From contig NC_061111.1 of the NCBI RefSeq assembly GCF_002878395.1, positions 24,942,136 through 25,006,135 of the forward strand: 64,000 nt of DNA, read 5' to 3'. A model generated the notes under the pieces. That model was not told where the DNA came from. It worked only from the letters and a program-made list of their open reading frames with translations, and searched no databases. This stretch comes from Capsicum annuum (lineage: Eukaryota > Streptophyta > Magnoliopsida > Solanales > Solanaceae). Shown here in pieces: positions 46,197 through 59,451 of the stretch. Position 1 is the first letter of the stretch. Each line of letters starts with the position of its first letter. Position numbers and translations under genes: made by a program.

Positions 46197-46208
46197 TGGT
46201 ATCAAAGA
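46197..46208 (+). promoter_or_regulatory. Primer-binding site of chromovirus
   Basis: TGGTATCAAAGA, four bases after the 5' LTR, is close to the complement of initiator tRNA-Met. Confidence 0.8.
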
Positions 46209-46403
46209 TTAGGTTCATGATCAATTAGGTGTCCACAAATCTATGTCAAGTAGAGTCTTTTTTATGATTGTGTAGCATGCCACTCTTATAAGAGAGAGGC
46301 TATGAGACACTTAGGAATGTTTTACTTTCTTGTTGTTCAATTTTGGGCTTTAGAATCTAAGGTCTCAAATTTCTCTAATTCCTATTTGTTCGCATTTTAG
46401 ATC

Positions 46404-49400
46404 ATGCCTCCAAGAAGATCTGATACTTGTGGAACCTATTTTGTCCCACTTGAGAACAATGGTAATGGAGCCTATCCTACCTATGAGGTACGAACCCGAT
46501 CTAGGGTCCTAGCTCCTGATTGCACTACACCTCGTGGATTCCACTGGTCCAACCAGTCCTTCCCAGGCTTTTTGGTTAGATGATAATCATGACCCACCTC
46601 CCCAAGAAGATATTTACAATGCCGAGTTTTGCCATTCTATTCAACTGTTAACCTAGCTGATGACATCCCAGTCATGACAATTTGGTTATACTGGTACTAC
46701 TATGAGTTCTTCTGAGGTTACTCGAGTTGGAAAGTTTATGAGACTCAATCCTCCGACCTTTACTGGCTCTAAGTTTGAGGAGGATCCTCAAGGGTTCATA
46801 AATGAGATAGAGAAATCTTCTAAGTTATGCATGTTTATGATTCTGAGGGTGTAGAATTAACCGCATACCATCTGAAAGATATGGCATATTAGCAGTACGA
46901 GGAGTGTGATCAGTCTAGGGGTGATGATGCAGAGTTGACGCTATGGGATAAATTTCTTAGTTCTTTTTAGGATTGCTTCTTTCCTTAGGAGTTAAGAGAG
47001 GTGAAAGTTGAGGAGTTTGTGAATTTGAAGCAAGGCAGGATGAGTGTGAAGGAGTACGCCCTAAAGTTTCATTAGTTATCCAGTTATGCTCCGGAGTTGG
47101 TGTCTTTTATGAGGGCTAAGATAAGAAAATTAGCATTGGGCTTATGTTGGGACTTGGTGTTGGAGTGTAAGGCCGCTTTGCTGAATAATAACATGGATAT
47201 TTCTAGACTTGTGGTGTACATGCAATAAGTGGAGGAGTAAAATAAGAAGTAGACAGAAGTGGGAGAGAGGAAAAGTAAGAGATCCCAATATTTTAAGCAG
47301 GGTGGAGGTCACCAAAATAGTGATAGAGGTGGCAGGCAATGATCTAAGAAGAAGTGAGAAAATTCTGGCTCTTATTCTACGGCTAGTGCTCCATATCCTC
47401 AACCATTCGGTGATCACTACTTTTAGAGAAACATTGGGTTTAATGCACAAGATGCCTAATCTCAGTCCAGTGGAGCTCAATCAGCTCTATCATATTCTTC
47501 TTGTAGTATTTTTTAGATAGTTGCATCATGGTTTTTTTGATGAGCGGAGAAATAAGTATTTTAGATATGGCCAGCCTGGCCATATTTAGAGGAACTGTCC
47601 TTCAGGCGATGTTTCTATTAGGGCTAATAAGGTCCCTATGGCTACTTCTTCAGCTCCTGCTCTAAAGAGTGCTGTTTCTAGTACCGGTCCTGGCCAAAAT
47701 CATTTGTATGCTCTTACCACCCGTCAGTACTCTGAGGCCTATCCTGATATCATTACTGATATGTTACAATTCTTTTCCTGTGATGTGTAATGTATACTTG
47801 ATCCAGGGTTTACTCTTTCTTATGTGACCCCTTATGTAGCTTTTTATTTTGGTTTTAGTCTCAAGTATATTTCTGATCCCTTTTTTGGTTTCTACCTCAA
47901 CGGGTGATTCTGTTGTAGCTAGAAGAATATATAAGGGCTGTGTGGTATCTATCAGTGGTAGGGAGACATTGGTAGATCTGATAAAGTTAGATATGTTATA
48001 CTTTGATGTTATTTGGGGGATAGATTGGCTCCATTTGTTCTATGTGCCTCTGGATTATAAAATTTGAAGGGTCAGTTTCTAATTCCTGAATGAGGTAGTG
48101 ATTGAGTGGGAAGATAGTTTCCTAGTGCCTAAGCGAAGGTTTATTTCATATCTTAGAGCCCGAAAATTGATTTCTATAGGGTGTGTTTATTATTTGGTCT
48201 GAGTTAAAGATTCTAAATTGGAGGGCCCTTTGTTGTAATCCATTCTCGTGGTTAGTGAATTTCTTGAGGCCTTTCCTATCTCCCTGGAAATCCTCCTGAT
48301 AAGGAAATTGATTTTAGGATTAACCTTCTATCGGATACCCGTCCTATCTCTATTTCTCCCTATAGAATGGCTTCAACTGAATTGAAAGAACTTAAGAAGT
48401 AGTTGAAAGATCTTATTGATAAGGGTTTTATTCGCCCTAATGTTTCTTCATGGGTGCCCCTGTGCTATTCGTGCATAAGAAAGATAGTTTCCTTTGAATG
48501 TGTATAGACTATCGCCATTGAATAAGGTGATTGTGAAGAATAAGTATCCTCTTCTTAGGAACAGAGATATATTTGACCAGCTTTAGGGTGCTAAGTACTT
48601 CTCTAAGATTGATCTTCAGTTGGGTTATCATCAACTGAAGATTAGGGAGGTGGATATCCCTACGACTGTGTTTTGAACCCGATGTGGTCATTTTGAGTTT
48701 TTGGTGATGTCCTTTGGTTTGACTAATGCACCAACGATATTTATGGATCTTATGAATTAAGTATTCTGTCAGTTTCTTAATTTGTTCGTCATTGTATTTA
48801 TTGATGATATTTTGGTGTATTCCAAGAGTGAGTATGATCATGCCAATCACCTACGCATAATGTTGTAGACTTTTAAGGATTAACAGTTGAATGCTAAATT
48901 TTCTAAGTGCGAGTTCTGGTTGAATGTTGTTACTTTTCTGGGTCATGTTATTTCTAGTGAAGGGACCATGGTTGATCCACAGAAAGTTGTAGTGGTTAAG
49001 AAGTCGCCTAGGCCCTCGACTCCAATCGATATTTAGAGCTTTTAGGGTTTGGGTGTTATTATAGGAGGTTTGTGGAGAGCTTCTCATCTATTGTTGCTCC
49101 GTTGACTAAACTGACTCAAAAAAAGGTAAAGTTTTTTTGCTCTATTTTTTATGAGAGGAGTTTCGAGTAGTTGAAGGATAATTTGACTTCTGCTCCTATT
49201 TTGACCCTACTCGAGGGAACTAATGGTTTTACTGTGTTTTGTGATGCATCCCTTATGGGATTTGGTTGTGTTTTGATGCAGTGTGGCAAGGTGGTGAAGT
49301 ATGTTTCTAGGCAGCTGAAAGTTTATGAGAGGAATTATCTGACTCATGATTTAGAGTTGTTGGATATGCTGTTTGCCTTGAAAATCTGGCATCATTACTT

Positions 49401-51160
49401 GTATGAAGTTCATGTTGATAAATATTCTGATCATAAGATCTTGTAGTATGTGTTAACCTAGTAGGATTTGAATCTCAGGAAAATAAGATAGCTTGAGTTG
49501 CTCAAGGATTATGATATGAGTCTCCACTATCATCCAAGTAAAGCTAATGTGGTTGCTGATGCTCTTAGCAGGTTGTCCATAGAAAGCTTATCCTATGTGG
49601 ATGATGAGAAGCTAGGTTTGGTGAAGCATATTCACTATTTGGCTAACCTTAGAGTTCATCTTTTGGACTTTAAGGATGGAGGTGTGATTGTGTAAGAGGT
49701 GGTAAAGTCATCTATTGGTGCTGAGGTAAAGGAGAAGAAAGTTTTGGACCCTATATTGATGCAGATTAAGAAAGATGTGGGTCAATAGAAAGTCTTAACT
49801 TTTGAGATTGGTGGTGATGGTATCTTGAGGTACCAAGGGAAATTGTGTGTTCCTGATGTCGATAGGTGGGAAAAGATTTTGGCTAAGGCTTATGAGTTGA
49901 GGTACACAGTTCATCCTAGTTTGACAAAAATGTATCATGACTTGAAGGAGATTTATTGGTAGAATGATATGAAGAGAGATGTGTCTAATTCTGTGGCTAA
50001 CTGGATGGTGTGTGAACAAGTGAAGGTTGAACACTTGAGGCCTGGCGATTTATCTCAAGAGATTGAGTTACCTATGTGGAAGTGGGGAGTGATCAATGTG
50101 GATTTTGTTACTGGCCTTTCAAGGTTTCGTAGTCAGTTTGATTCAATCTAGGTTATTGTGGAAATGATGACTAAGTTTGCTCACTTCTTGCCTGTAAGGA
50201 CTAAGTATGTGACAGAGGATAATGCGAGGTTGTTCATTAAGGAAATTGTAAAGTTGCATGGTGATCCAGTTTCTATCATATCTGATTGAGGTACACAATT
50301 TTCATCTGACTTCTAACATTCACTTCAGAGAAGTTTAGGGACTAAGGTGAACCTTAGCACCGCTTTCCACCCTCATATGGATAGACAAATGGAGAATACT
50401 ATTTGGACTTTGGAAGATATGCTAAGGGCCTGTGTGATTGACTTTGGTGGTAGATGGGTTGATCATTTGCCTCTCATAGCATTTGCATATAATAATATCT
50501 ATCACTTGAGTATTCAAATGGCTTCGTTCGAGGCTGTGTATGGTAGGAGGTGTAGGTCTACCATTGAGTGGTTCAAAGTTGGTAAGACTAGGTTGTTCAG
50601 CCTGAACTCGGTTCACCAAACCATAGAAAAGGTAATGGTGATTTGGAATAGACTTAAGACCGCCCAAAGTCACAAAAATTCCTATGCGAATGTGAGGCGT
50701 AGGGAGTTGAAGTTTGATGTTGGTGAATGGATATTCTTGAAGGTGTCTCCCATAAAGGGAGTTAGTTATAAGGTTTGGAAGAAAGGGGAAGCTCAGTCCC
50801 CAATATTTTGGTTCGTACTTGATTTTGAGAAAATTGTGCAATGTAGCTTATAAGTTCGAGTTACCTTTTAGTTTGGGTTCCATTAATCTGATTTTTCATG
50901 TTTTGATGTTGAATAAGTATGTGGGTGATCTTTTCTTAGTTGTTCCTTTTGAGAGTGTTGGTGTTTCAGATTCCTTGTCTTATGAGGAAGTCCCAGTGGA
51001 AATCCTTGATCATCAAGTCTGTTGAATGCGGACTAAAGATGTGGCTTCGGTAAAGGTCCTCTGGAGGAATCATAAGGTTGAAGAAGATACTTGGAAAGTT
51101 GAAGAGGACAGGAAGTCCAGATATCTATTCCTATTTTTCGCTCTGAATAATCGTGCTTAA
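46404..51160 (+). pseudogene. Chromovirus gag-pol, many TAG stops
   Basis: ATG 46404 opens Gag ('MPPRRSDTCG'). The Gag core reads 'GVELTAYHLKDMAY' at 46848 and 'VEEFVNLKQGRMSVKEYALKF' at 47006. The zinc knuckle (47560-47600) has Tyr at two Cys positions and a stop. Protease-like 'SYVTPYVA' follows. RT starts near 48330 ('RPISISPYRMA') with the catalytic FIDDIL at 48799. RNase H lies at 49171-49600 ('FTVFCDASLMGFGCVL', 'LSRL'). Integrase lies at about 49850-50600 ('VDFVTGL', 'ISD', stop, 'GTQF'). A chromodomain-like end ('KVLWRNHKVEEDTWKVEED') closes before TAA 51158. Most breaks are TAG or TAA where Gln or Arg is expected, for example 46890, 46968, 46986, 47073. Confidence 0.88.
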
Positions 51161-51289
51161 GGTATGTGTATTCCTTAATATCTTTGTTTTCTGTCTTTGT
51201 TAAAGGTAGTGTGGTTGTGTTCTGTGTTAAATCGTACTAATAGATGACTTATCTCATTATTTGGGGATGAATGATTATAGGAGGGAGAA

Positions 51290-54200
51290 TGTAAAATCCC
51301 GAATTTTGGTACCTGAAAATTTTTGAGTTTTTGAACTCAATGTCCATCCCATGACTCACCTGACGAGTTGTAAGGTGTCCTTACGATCCATAGGATCCAA
51401 ATCATCGTCTTACCAGTGAGTGGTTCCTATGCTACTGTCCTGATAATGAATAGAGGTCGCGAGTCATAAAAAATCATTACGAGTTGTGGTGTCTAAATCA
51501 TAGGGTGACTAGTGTGTGACTAGGATCCTATGAGTCATAGGGTCTCTTGATGAGTTTTATAGTGTAAGTCATACGGTTATCAGAGAGAGGTCCCTCAACT
51601 ACTATCCAGACTACGACTCATGATGACGAGTCGTAGTGAGTCCTTACGAGTCCTATAGTGATCCGTAGTCACTGGCGATAATTTTTTAGCCTTTAATGAA
51701 GGGAACTTTTGACATTTCCGTCTTTATCCACTTAAGACCTGCAACCCTAAAGCACCTTTGGGGTGTTATTTTCAATACTTATCAAGCATAAACACTCACT
51801 CAAACTATCTCAAATCCCAAAGGCAACAACAAGCTAAGGTTTCTCAAAGTTGGTAATCTAAGGGCTCAAGGGTTGATTTCTTCTCCATAATTGTAAACCT
51901 TTTAGGCATGCGACTCTACCCTCAAACTTATTTTCCTTTAAACATGTGTATTAAATGATTATTGATGTGAAATTGAATGTGGTTTTTGACATGGGTTGAG
52001 GGTTTTGGCATGGTTGGTTCTTAAATTGTTTTCCTGTGATTTATTATGCATTGGTTGTGTTTTACCAATGGTTTTTGAACTAATTGGGTGCATAGGTGTA
52101 AGACCCCGTAATCCTAGGTTCATTTTATCTCATTCTTTCAAGTAGGAAGGGCCAAGATTTAGAATATTTTACTAAGTGTTAGGACTTTGTTATTTATAGA
52201 GCCCTCAACTTTGATGAATTTATTCTCGACCTTCTCGACATTGAAAATATAGTTTCTAAGTTTATTCATGATCGGGGAAGTCAATAGTATATCTCGGGTG
52301 AGTTTTGGAATTTTCAAACAAGTGTAAAGGTGTGTTTGAAACTCCAAAATAGTAGCTTAGGGCGATTAGCCCGCGGTGCCCTACCCAGTCTGGTGCTGGG
52401 GGAGCCCGCGATGGAGCCCACGGCGCCCTGCCCTGAGCAGCACTCTGGATCCCATGGCGCCCTGGCCAGTCCATCCCGTGTATTTTATACAATTTTGTTC
52501 TACATTTTTAAGGGCAAAAAGGGTCTTTTACCTTCACCTAAGTGGTCCAAAACACGGTATTTAAGTCCTAAAACAGTATTTTTGCCCCCAAATTGATATT
52601 TTCACTCAAAACCTCTCAAGAACAAAACCTAGGTTCATCTAACTCAAGTCCAAGTCTCAAGAATTCACCATCAATTCTCACAAATTCATAAATCAAGGTA
52701 TGTTTAGGTGTTCATCCTTGGGTCCCTTCCACCCCTAGAGTTCAAGAATCCTTTTTGAAAACTTAAATTATGATTTACATTCTTAAATTGAATTATGTTC
52801 ATGAATGTGTTGTTGTATGGGTTTTAAACTAGGAAGATTATGTATTTCATATAAATAAACTAACATGTGTGTTGATTTGTGTACTCCTCATGTTATAACC
52901 CATGAATTATGAGTGGAATGTTGTAGCCATGATATCCCTATGTTATTCTTTCTCATGTACAAAAATCATGCTCCCTAAGTGTTTGACAAAGTGTCTATGT
53001 GAACGAATTATGCATGATGTCCTAATTGTAATACTCTTAGAGTTGTGATATGGTTCCATTGTTTATTCTATCAAGTCCTGGGGGTAATGTATACCTGAAA
53101 TTAGCTACTTAATTAGTTTTTAGTTGTAATAGAATGATCCTGTAGTATCCCAAATAGTAGCATTTGGTCAGTTAACAGAATCAGTCTAGTGATTAGTGTC
53201 ATATCAGTTGGAAGTAGGATTCAGCACCGAGCGAACCCAGGGATGGGGGCATTCTTGCCAGCTTAGGGTTTGACCCTTAGTAACAGTCCCTGAGTTACAA
53301 ACTTACGTAGCTAGCGTAGGGTAAATTGTCTTTCTTCCAGACTAGGGTTGATATAACCATATATATCTCATGAGTCTTCCTTCTAAATTAGGGTTGACCC
53401 AGCCAGTTTTAGTATCCCGTGGCATGGTGCTAACATTCTTCTAACTGGGGTTACAAGTTGAACCTCACATCAGTCTATAATCGAGGTATGTCGATTAGAT
53501 GATAACTCCTACAATTATAGTTTCAATATTCTATACTCAGTATTCAGTACAAAACTCAATTCAGTTCTACATGATCACGACGTACAGTTATCAGTATTCA
53601 GTTGCCACAACTCAGTACTTCAGTTTCAGTCTAATTTAGACAGACGATATATGCTTGGTATTGTGTGTTCAGTATTTGCAGTAGTCTCAGTCTTATGTAA
53701 TCTCTCATCTAGTTACTTTATGGTATTTAGTTATTATTACTTATGTACATGAACCCATGCATATTAGCTTAACCTCAACTACCATACCAGTATATTCAAA
53801 GTACTAACAAATACTCTTTCTGCACTATGATGTTTCATATCATAGGTTCGGACGTTTGGATTCTTGACCGTACTTAGACAGATTAGTCGATCAGCCATAG
53901 CTTCAGTAGTGAGTCCTCACCCATCAAGGACGTGATATTTATTCAGTCATTGCATCATTTCAGTACTTCAGTTATTTTTCATACAGTGGTTGGAGTTAAT
54001 TGGGGCTTATCCCATCAACTCTTTTATTTCAGATATTTAAAGGCTTTCAGACACTTTCAGTTAGCAGTTATTCTATATTTGTACTCAATATTGATTTTAG
54101 TTTATGAACCTTACGGCATTTTCAGTTTTACTTCCACATATGTTCCGTGATTATTATCCAGTATTCACAGCAGGTACCAGTCATAGGTTAGATTTTGGTC

Positions 54201-55588
54201 CTTTGAGTTCGTAAGTACCGTGTGACACCCAGGGTGTAGTCTCTAGGCGTTACATTGGGTGTGGAACTTGGAATGTGGGTCAAGGCATTCCCCTAATTTG
54301 ATAATTTTGGTATTAAAATTGGCTTGGAAATTGTGTTCCCCCAACCCCTTTGTGAAGTTGATTTTGAATATCAATTTGTCACATGGTTTGACTAACTTAC
54401 CCACACCATTGCATTGCATAAATGGTTAAAAGGTTAAATATGGATTTTGAAGACTTTGTTGGCCGTGTTTTGACTGAAATTGAAACTTCGGGGGTCGAGG
54501 CATTCCTCTAAATTTATTTGATAAACTAAAAAAGGTTGAGGCATTCCACATACTTTATTTAATAAACAAAGGAGGTCATGGAATTCCCCTAAGATGGTGG
54601 AATGTAATTAAAATGGCATAAGTGTAAGCTTACAAGCGCAAGGGTATGATGATTCCTGTGGTGTGCCTTAATGTATCATTCCCTGGGGTAAATGAATGGG
54701 TTATGTAAAACTTGTTTTAAATTAGGCTTAATGGAGGTCATGCAACTAAGCCGTAAAGGAGTGAGTCTTGAAATCCTTGTACTGGAAACTCATGTTTGCC
54801 GATGTAAGGGTTGGTCTTGATGAGTGTGTGCTTGTGATACACTTATTATATATTTGTATCCCTAATTAACGTGGAGTCAGTGCAGTCCTTGGTCTTCCTT
54901 GATACCTTTGGTTCGTGCGGCTAACATTCACTGAGGCCCTGAACCCATATAGCCCATGGGTTCCTGTTTATGATAGTTGAGCTACATAGTCTAGGCTAAT
55001 GAGTTACTTTATTATAAGCCTTGTTCCCTACCCAACATGATTATATATATATGTTTGTACATTGTGTGCATGTGGATTTTATTATGGTTTTGACCTTGTA
55101 TTATTTTACCCCTTCCCTGGGTTAAATTTAAGTGCTCAACCCGTTAACCGTCGTCAGACATTGTATCCCCATGCAATGTCAGACACAGAGACACTTCTAT
55201 TTTTCCTACACAATGTTAGGATTTTTGGATTGTTAGCTGTTAGCTTTGAAGTGTTGAGCTCCATTCTCTGAAAGAGCTATTATTTTAAAGTCTTGATTCA
55301 TTTATGTCTTAGACCTACTTATTTGATTTTCGTTTTGGATATCGTCGGAGGTATGTCCCAACTTAGATTGGTTTTGGTTATGCTAATGGCTATGTGGATA
55401 CTGTGGATTGGGATGGTTGTTGACATTCTTAGATTTCTTGAGTTTTGATTATTCTATCTTGTTATATGTTCAAATTTAGCCACAGTTAGTGTATTGTGTT
55501 TTGTTTGACTAGGCAAAGGGGGTGGTCTCTGGTCCACAGCGGACTTGAGATTCGTGGTTACAGCCAGGTCCTGGTTTAGCTCGTGACA
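51290..55588 (+). repeat. 3' LTR of chromovirus, interrupted
   Basis: The parts 51290-52096 and 54255-55588 match the 5' LTR, and the gap is filled by a solo LTR. The ends are TGTAAAATCCC and 'tagctcgtgaca'. Confidence 0.88.
52097..54254 (+). mobile_element. Solo LTR inside chromovirus 3' LTR
   Basis: 2,158 bp beginning TGTAAGACCCCGTAATCC and ending 'ctctaggcgttaca'. It carries typical Gypsy LTR inner marks ('ggacgtttggattcttgaccg' at 53849). The flanking pentamers atagg and ttggg match at three of five bases, a decayed target duplication. There is no internal region or second LTR, so it probably lost them by recombination between LTRs. It contains a GC-rich island at 52365-52470. Confidence 0.75.
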
Positions 55589-55593
55589 GGGAG

Positions 55594-57240
55594 ATTATGA
55601 ACTAAGGCAGATCTTGAATTTTCTCATGGTGGTAAGTTTCAGGAAAGAGTCATGATAAATCTATTCTTATCCTAGAAAATTTCTTCTACTTGGGATTATG
55701 TAGACATTCTACCAGTGTCTCATGTATTAAAATTTTGTCTGCGCCTAAAGTTTGAGTTCTCTATTCAAATTATGTCCATGCTCCAACCACTGAACTAGAA
55801 GCATTAGTGTTCTCAGGAATTCAAGCTTCCAAGTATTCAAGCTCTATGATATGACACTCATGGTCCATAAACTCATGTCTCGTTTTATTCTTAGTTCTAA
55901 GGAACTATACTCTCTTTATGTTGCAAACTCATCTTATGTCATGTCTTAGCCCAAAGTGATGCTATTTATGTAAACTCATGACAATTCTCAGTTCTTAGAA
56001 TTAGAAGCAATAGCTTCAAGAGGCAACCCTTGTCTTATTCTTTGAATATATGAATCCCGCCTTTTTGTTATATGAGTTATGATACATGCCCTCATATTTC
56101 TCACTGTTCCCAGTTCGAAGAACATAGGCTATGTTATATTTATGCCCAAACGACCCTCTATTTTTGATCTAGGTGGTTTTTATGAAGTATTTCATGCCTA
56201 TTGTACTATTATTTCACAGGTCACACCTTGAGTAGTATAATAAATAAGAGTTATAATTGAGTAGTATCGTTCCTATTCTTGATGCTTGTACTCTAGTCCC
56301 TTAGTTACCGTCCTTATGTTAGGATGGTAGTGGCTATGGAAGCGGAGTAATATTTTAGATAAGAGAGTAGATATTCTTTGATGTGAAAATTTTTGGTGTA
56401 GCCACTCGAGCTAAGGTTGTAGATGAAGAGGGAAAAGGGAGATGAACTTTGGTTGTGTGAAATAGTTAATAAGGGGAGATGTGGTGAAAATCTCTGTCAT
56501 AGTGATTGAAGTTGTTTTTTTTGGTGGGGAGATCCATAAAGTGGGCATAGTAAAAATAGGCTTGAATGTTGTGATTGATAGATACACAAATCATTGTGTG
56601 ATATAGTTGGTACTCCTTGATTAAGACCTGAGGTTGTTTTATCATAGTGGTAAGGTGGAGAAGTATTCTCGGATGGGTGTACAGTATAGGGTCCCATAGA
56701 TTAAACTAGCACCATTTAACTTAGAGTTAGGCCTCAACATGGAGGAAATATATAGTTAAACTCAAGCTCTGGTAGTTAGGTTTTCGTAAGGGAATTATAA
56801 GATTGAGATAGTGAAATGTTGTATTCATAGTTGAAAGCATAGTTGAAAAGTGTGGCTCTATTTAAGGTCTATTAGATTCATCATTTAAGGTGGAGAATTC
56901 TTTTACTCTATTCGTGTATCTCAAAAAAATCACATTTTGTATCTTATATCTATCTTAATCAATCTGAGGATTCCTGGAAAAATTCATGCCTTATGTTGTT
57001 TAGATCATGTTCCATAGAGCTAATGCTCAAGATCATATCTATGTCAAGTCTCATCATCCCATAATTCGTGCTTACATGATTTACTTGGTGATGTCAAGAA
57101 GCTCTTTCATCTTGATGTCTATGTATGCTTTATTGAGGAAGAATTCCTAATGTGAAGCTACATCCTTTATTCCATACTTTTAGAGCTTTAATAAGTTCAT
57201 ACTCATCATTCGATGATGAATGATTTCAAGAGGGAGATAA
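55594..57240 (+). other. Outer element internal region, right part
   Basis: Continuation of the outer LARD interior after the nested element. No ORF of note. It ends in the purine tract at 57228-57240 just before the 3' LTR. Confidence 0.6.
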
Positions 57241-59446
57241 TGTAACACCCTATATTTTTGGGCTAGAATTCAAGCCGCCATTCCTATATGTATAAAACCA
57301 AACCCAATAATTCTATGTCAATATAAGTGTGCTGATTAATTCTATATTGTGGGAACATCTTTGGAGATGAATTGAGATCATACAAATCGCCTAACTCAAA
57401 GATGAGTTGAGAACATTTCTACTGATTGAGTTTTAGTGGACGTTTCAACTTGGGTCAAATTCCAATGACCATTGCTTATATAATATAACGGTTCAGGTGG
57501 CCTACTATATATTAAATGATAGGTCTTCGTGTCTTGTTTCCAACGCCTCCGATTTCACCTTAATCCTTTACTGGAGTGAAAGTTATGCTCATTTTACTTG
57601 GAAGTGTCTATCTACCATAAGGTGATGACTAAGTTGACAAGCTATCAACTAGGTGACGACTAAGTTGACGAGTCATCAATTAGGTGAAGATCCATCCACC
57701 CAAGTTGTCAACCTTAACCATTAAATGGTAAAATCAGCTAAATATCAACGACTAGTTGACGAGTTGTCACCAAACTGATGGGTTGTCAACCTAGTCGTAA
57801 CTTAAGAATCCCTGCAATTTTTCTTTGGTTTCTTTAGGGGTATTTTGGTATTTTTCTCACCCCAAACTCCTCCCCTACGACTTAAATCATTCAATAATCC
57901 TTGTATATTGATGTTTAGTCAGTTTTTCAATACTTTCTCTCCTCTTCTCTCCACTCTCAAGAGAGAAAAGTTAGGTTTTCTTCTCATAAATTCATACTTC
58001 CAAGGCTCAGATTCAAGATGTCACAAATTTGGTTCATCTAAAAGGCATGTTGCTCATCCCTAACTTGTATTTTTACATTGTAGCATTTATTTACTCAATA
58101 ATTATGTGTTTGAACTTGGGTTGAGGGTTTTGGGTAGTTAATACTTGAATTGCTTATTCCTTATTTTAAGTGGATTATTCATGCTTTAGCTGGTTGTTTT
58201 TCGGACTAAATTGATGCATTATGAAATTGAATGGAATGGGTGACATAGGTTTCCAAAATTGAGGGATTTTTCGCTTGGTAATGGCATTAACCTCAACCCA
58301 CCTTGTAAACTTGATCTTGAATTTGGCTAATTGCATGAATTAATTTATCTTTTGAAAATATTGTATTGAATTAAAGGATAAATGGATAAAAAATGATTTT
58401 TGAAGGACCTTGGTGGTCAAGGTTTGGATTTTAAATAGAACTTAGGAGTTAAATGGTTACATGCATTGGTTTGACATAATTATATAAGCTTGCAAGCATA
58501 TTGGTATGACGATGCCAGGTAGGTAAATGCCTTAATAAAGACTCCTTGATTTATGGTTGGATATATTTGCAAATTATTTTAATTTGGGCTTAAAGGAAAT
58601 TATGTAGCTTACCATGAAGGTATAGGTCCGGGGAGGACCAACACTTAAAATCACATTTGCCGGCATGGGGGTCTATGTAATTGTGTGCTTGGTACACACA
58701 TTATAGTTTGAATGTCTATCACCTCGGTGTCTTTAGCCTTTCCTCGGTTTCGTCATACGTACTACTAACATGCACTGGGCCCTTTCGGTAGGAGGAGTCG
58801 GACCCATATAGCCCATGGGCTTCTTTAGGACAGAGTGAGCTACATAGTTTAGGATAATGATTTAAATTTTTATGTTCATGGCCCCTGTCCCTTCCCTGTA
58901 TCTTATATATGTATATATAAATGTTGTGTATGTGGTTTTGACTGATTTTTGATAAGTGCACTACTTTATTCCATTCCCTCGAGTTACATGCTAGTGTTCT
59001 CCCCACTAATCGTCTCTGGATGCTGCATCGTTTCATGATATAAGGTTTGAGGGGTTTTCTATTACTCCTGTGCAGCATTAGTGGTGTGGTACGTCGGTTG
59101 AGTTGCTGTGAAGTGGTGAGCCTCCATCTTTTGAAAAACCTATCACTTTATTAGTATTTCTTTTCATATTCTGGGAATTATGAATTCCTCTTTGTCATAG
59201 TTGGGGGCATGTCCCGACTTAGTTTTGTATTCTTGGTTTAGAGGCTTTGTGGACAAGTGTTGGGTTGGTTGTTCGCTTTGATTCTTAGAATTACCACTTG
59301 GATTATTTATCCTTCTTAATGTTATTTTGGTTAACTTCTACTATTTACATTTATGGTGCTCTTGAGATAAATCTAAGGGGTTGTCTCTGGCCCATAGTGG
59401 GCTTGAGATTGCCCGTCACGGCCAGGCATAGGTTCGAATCGTGACA
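57241..59446 (+). repeat. 3' LTR of outer element
   Basis: Begins TGTAACACCCTATATTT, ends 'cgaatcgtgaca', and is followed by the ACTAT duplication. It contains the same 'gacgagttgtcaac' cluster (57620-57800) as the 5' LTR. Confidence 0.88.
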
Positions 59447-59451
59447 ACTAT

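Larger units (their letters stand above)
44058..55588 (+). mobile_element. Ty3/Gypsy chromovirus (Tekay/Del type), nested
   Basis: Complete element with LTRs 44058-46192 and 51290-55588, primer-binding site TGGTATCAAAG at 46197, purine tract 'aggagggagaa' before the 3' LTR, and a perfect 5-bp target duplication GGGAG (44053-44057 and 55589-55593). The 3' LTR is longer because it contains a solo LTR. Gag-pol is present in full order but riddled with stops. Long LTRs, gag starting 'MPPRRS', and a chromodomain-like end after the integrase fit the Tekay/Del clade. Confidence 0.9.
39888..59446 (+). mobile_element. Non-coding LTR element (LARD type), outer
   Basis: LTRs of 2,173 bp (39888-42060) and 2,206 bp (57241-59446), flanked by a perfect 5-bp target duplication ACTAT (39883-39887, 59447-59451). 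A primer-binding-like TGGTATTAGAG follows at 42065 and a purine tract 'caagagggag' precedes the 3' LTR. Without the nested element the internal part is only about 3.65 kb (42061-44057 and 55594-57240), and I find no gag or pol in it. Large LTRs and a non-coding interior fit a LARD, which must borrow proteins from an autonomous relative. The leader after the primer site resembles that of the nested chromovirus, so a Tekay/Del-type helper is likely. Confidence 0.85.

Noticed and set aside
52330..52596. Plus-strand ORFs through the GC-rich island (88 and 62 residues) and the minus-strand 76-residue ORF
   Set aside because: They lie inside a solo LTR, with no start context or protein likeness; the open frames follow from GC-rich composition.
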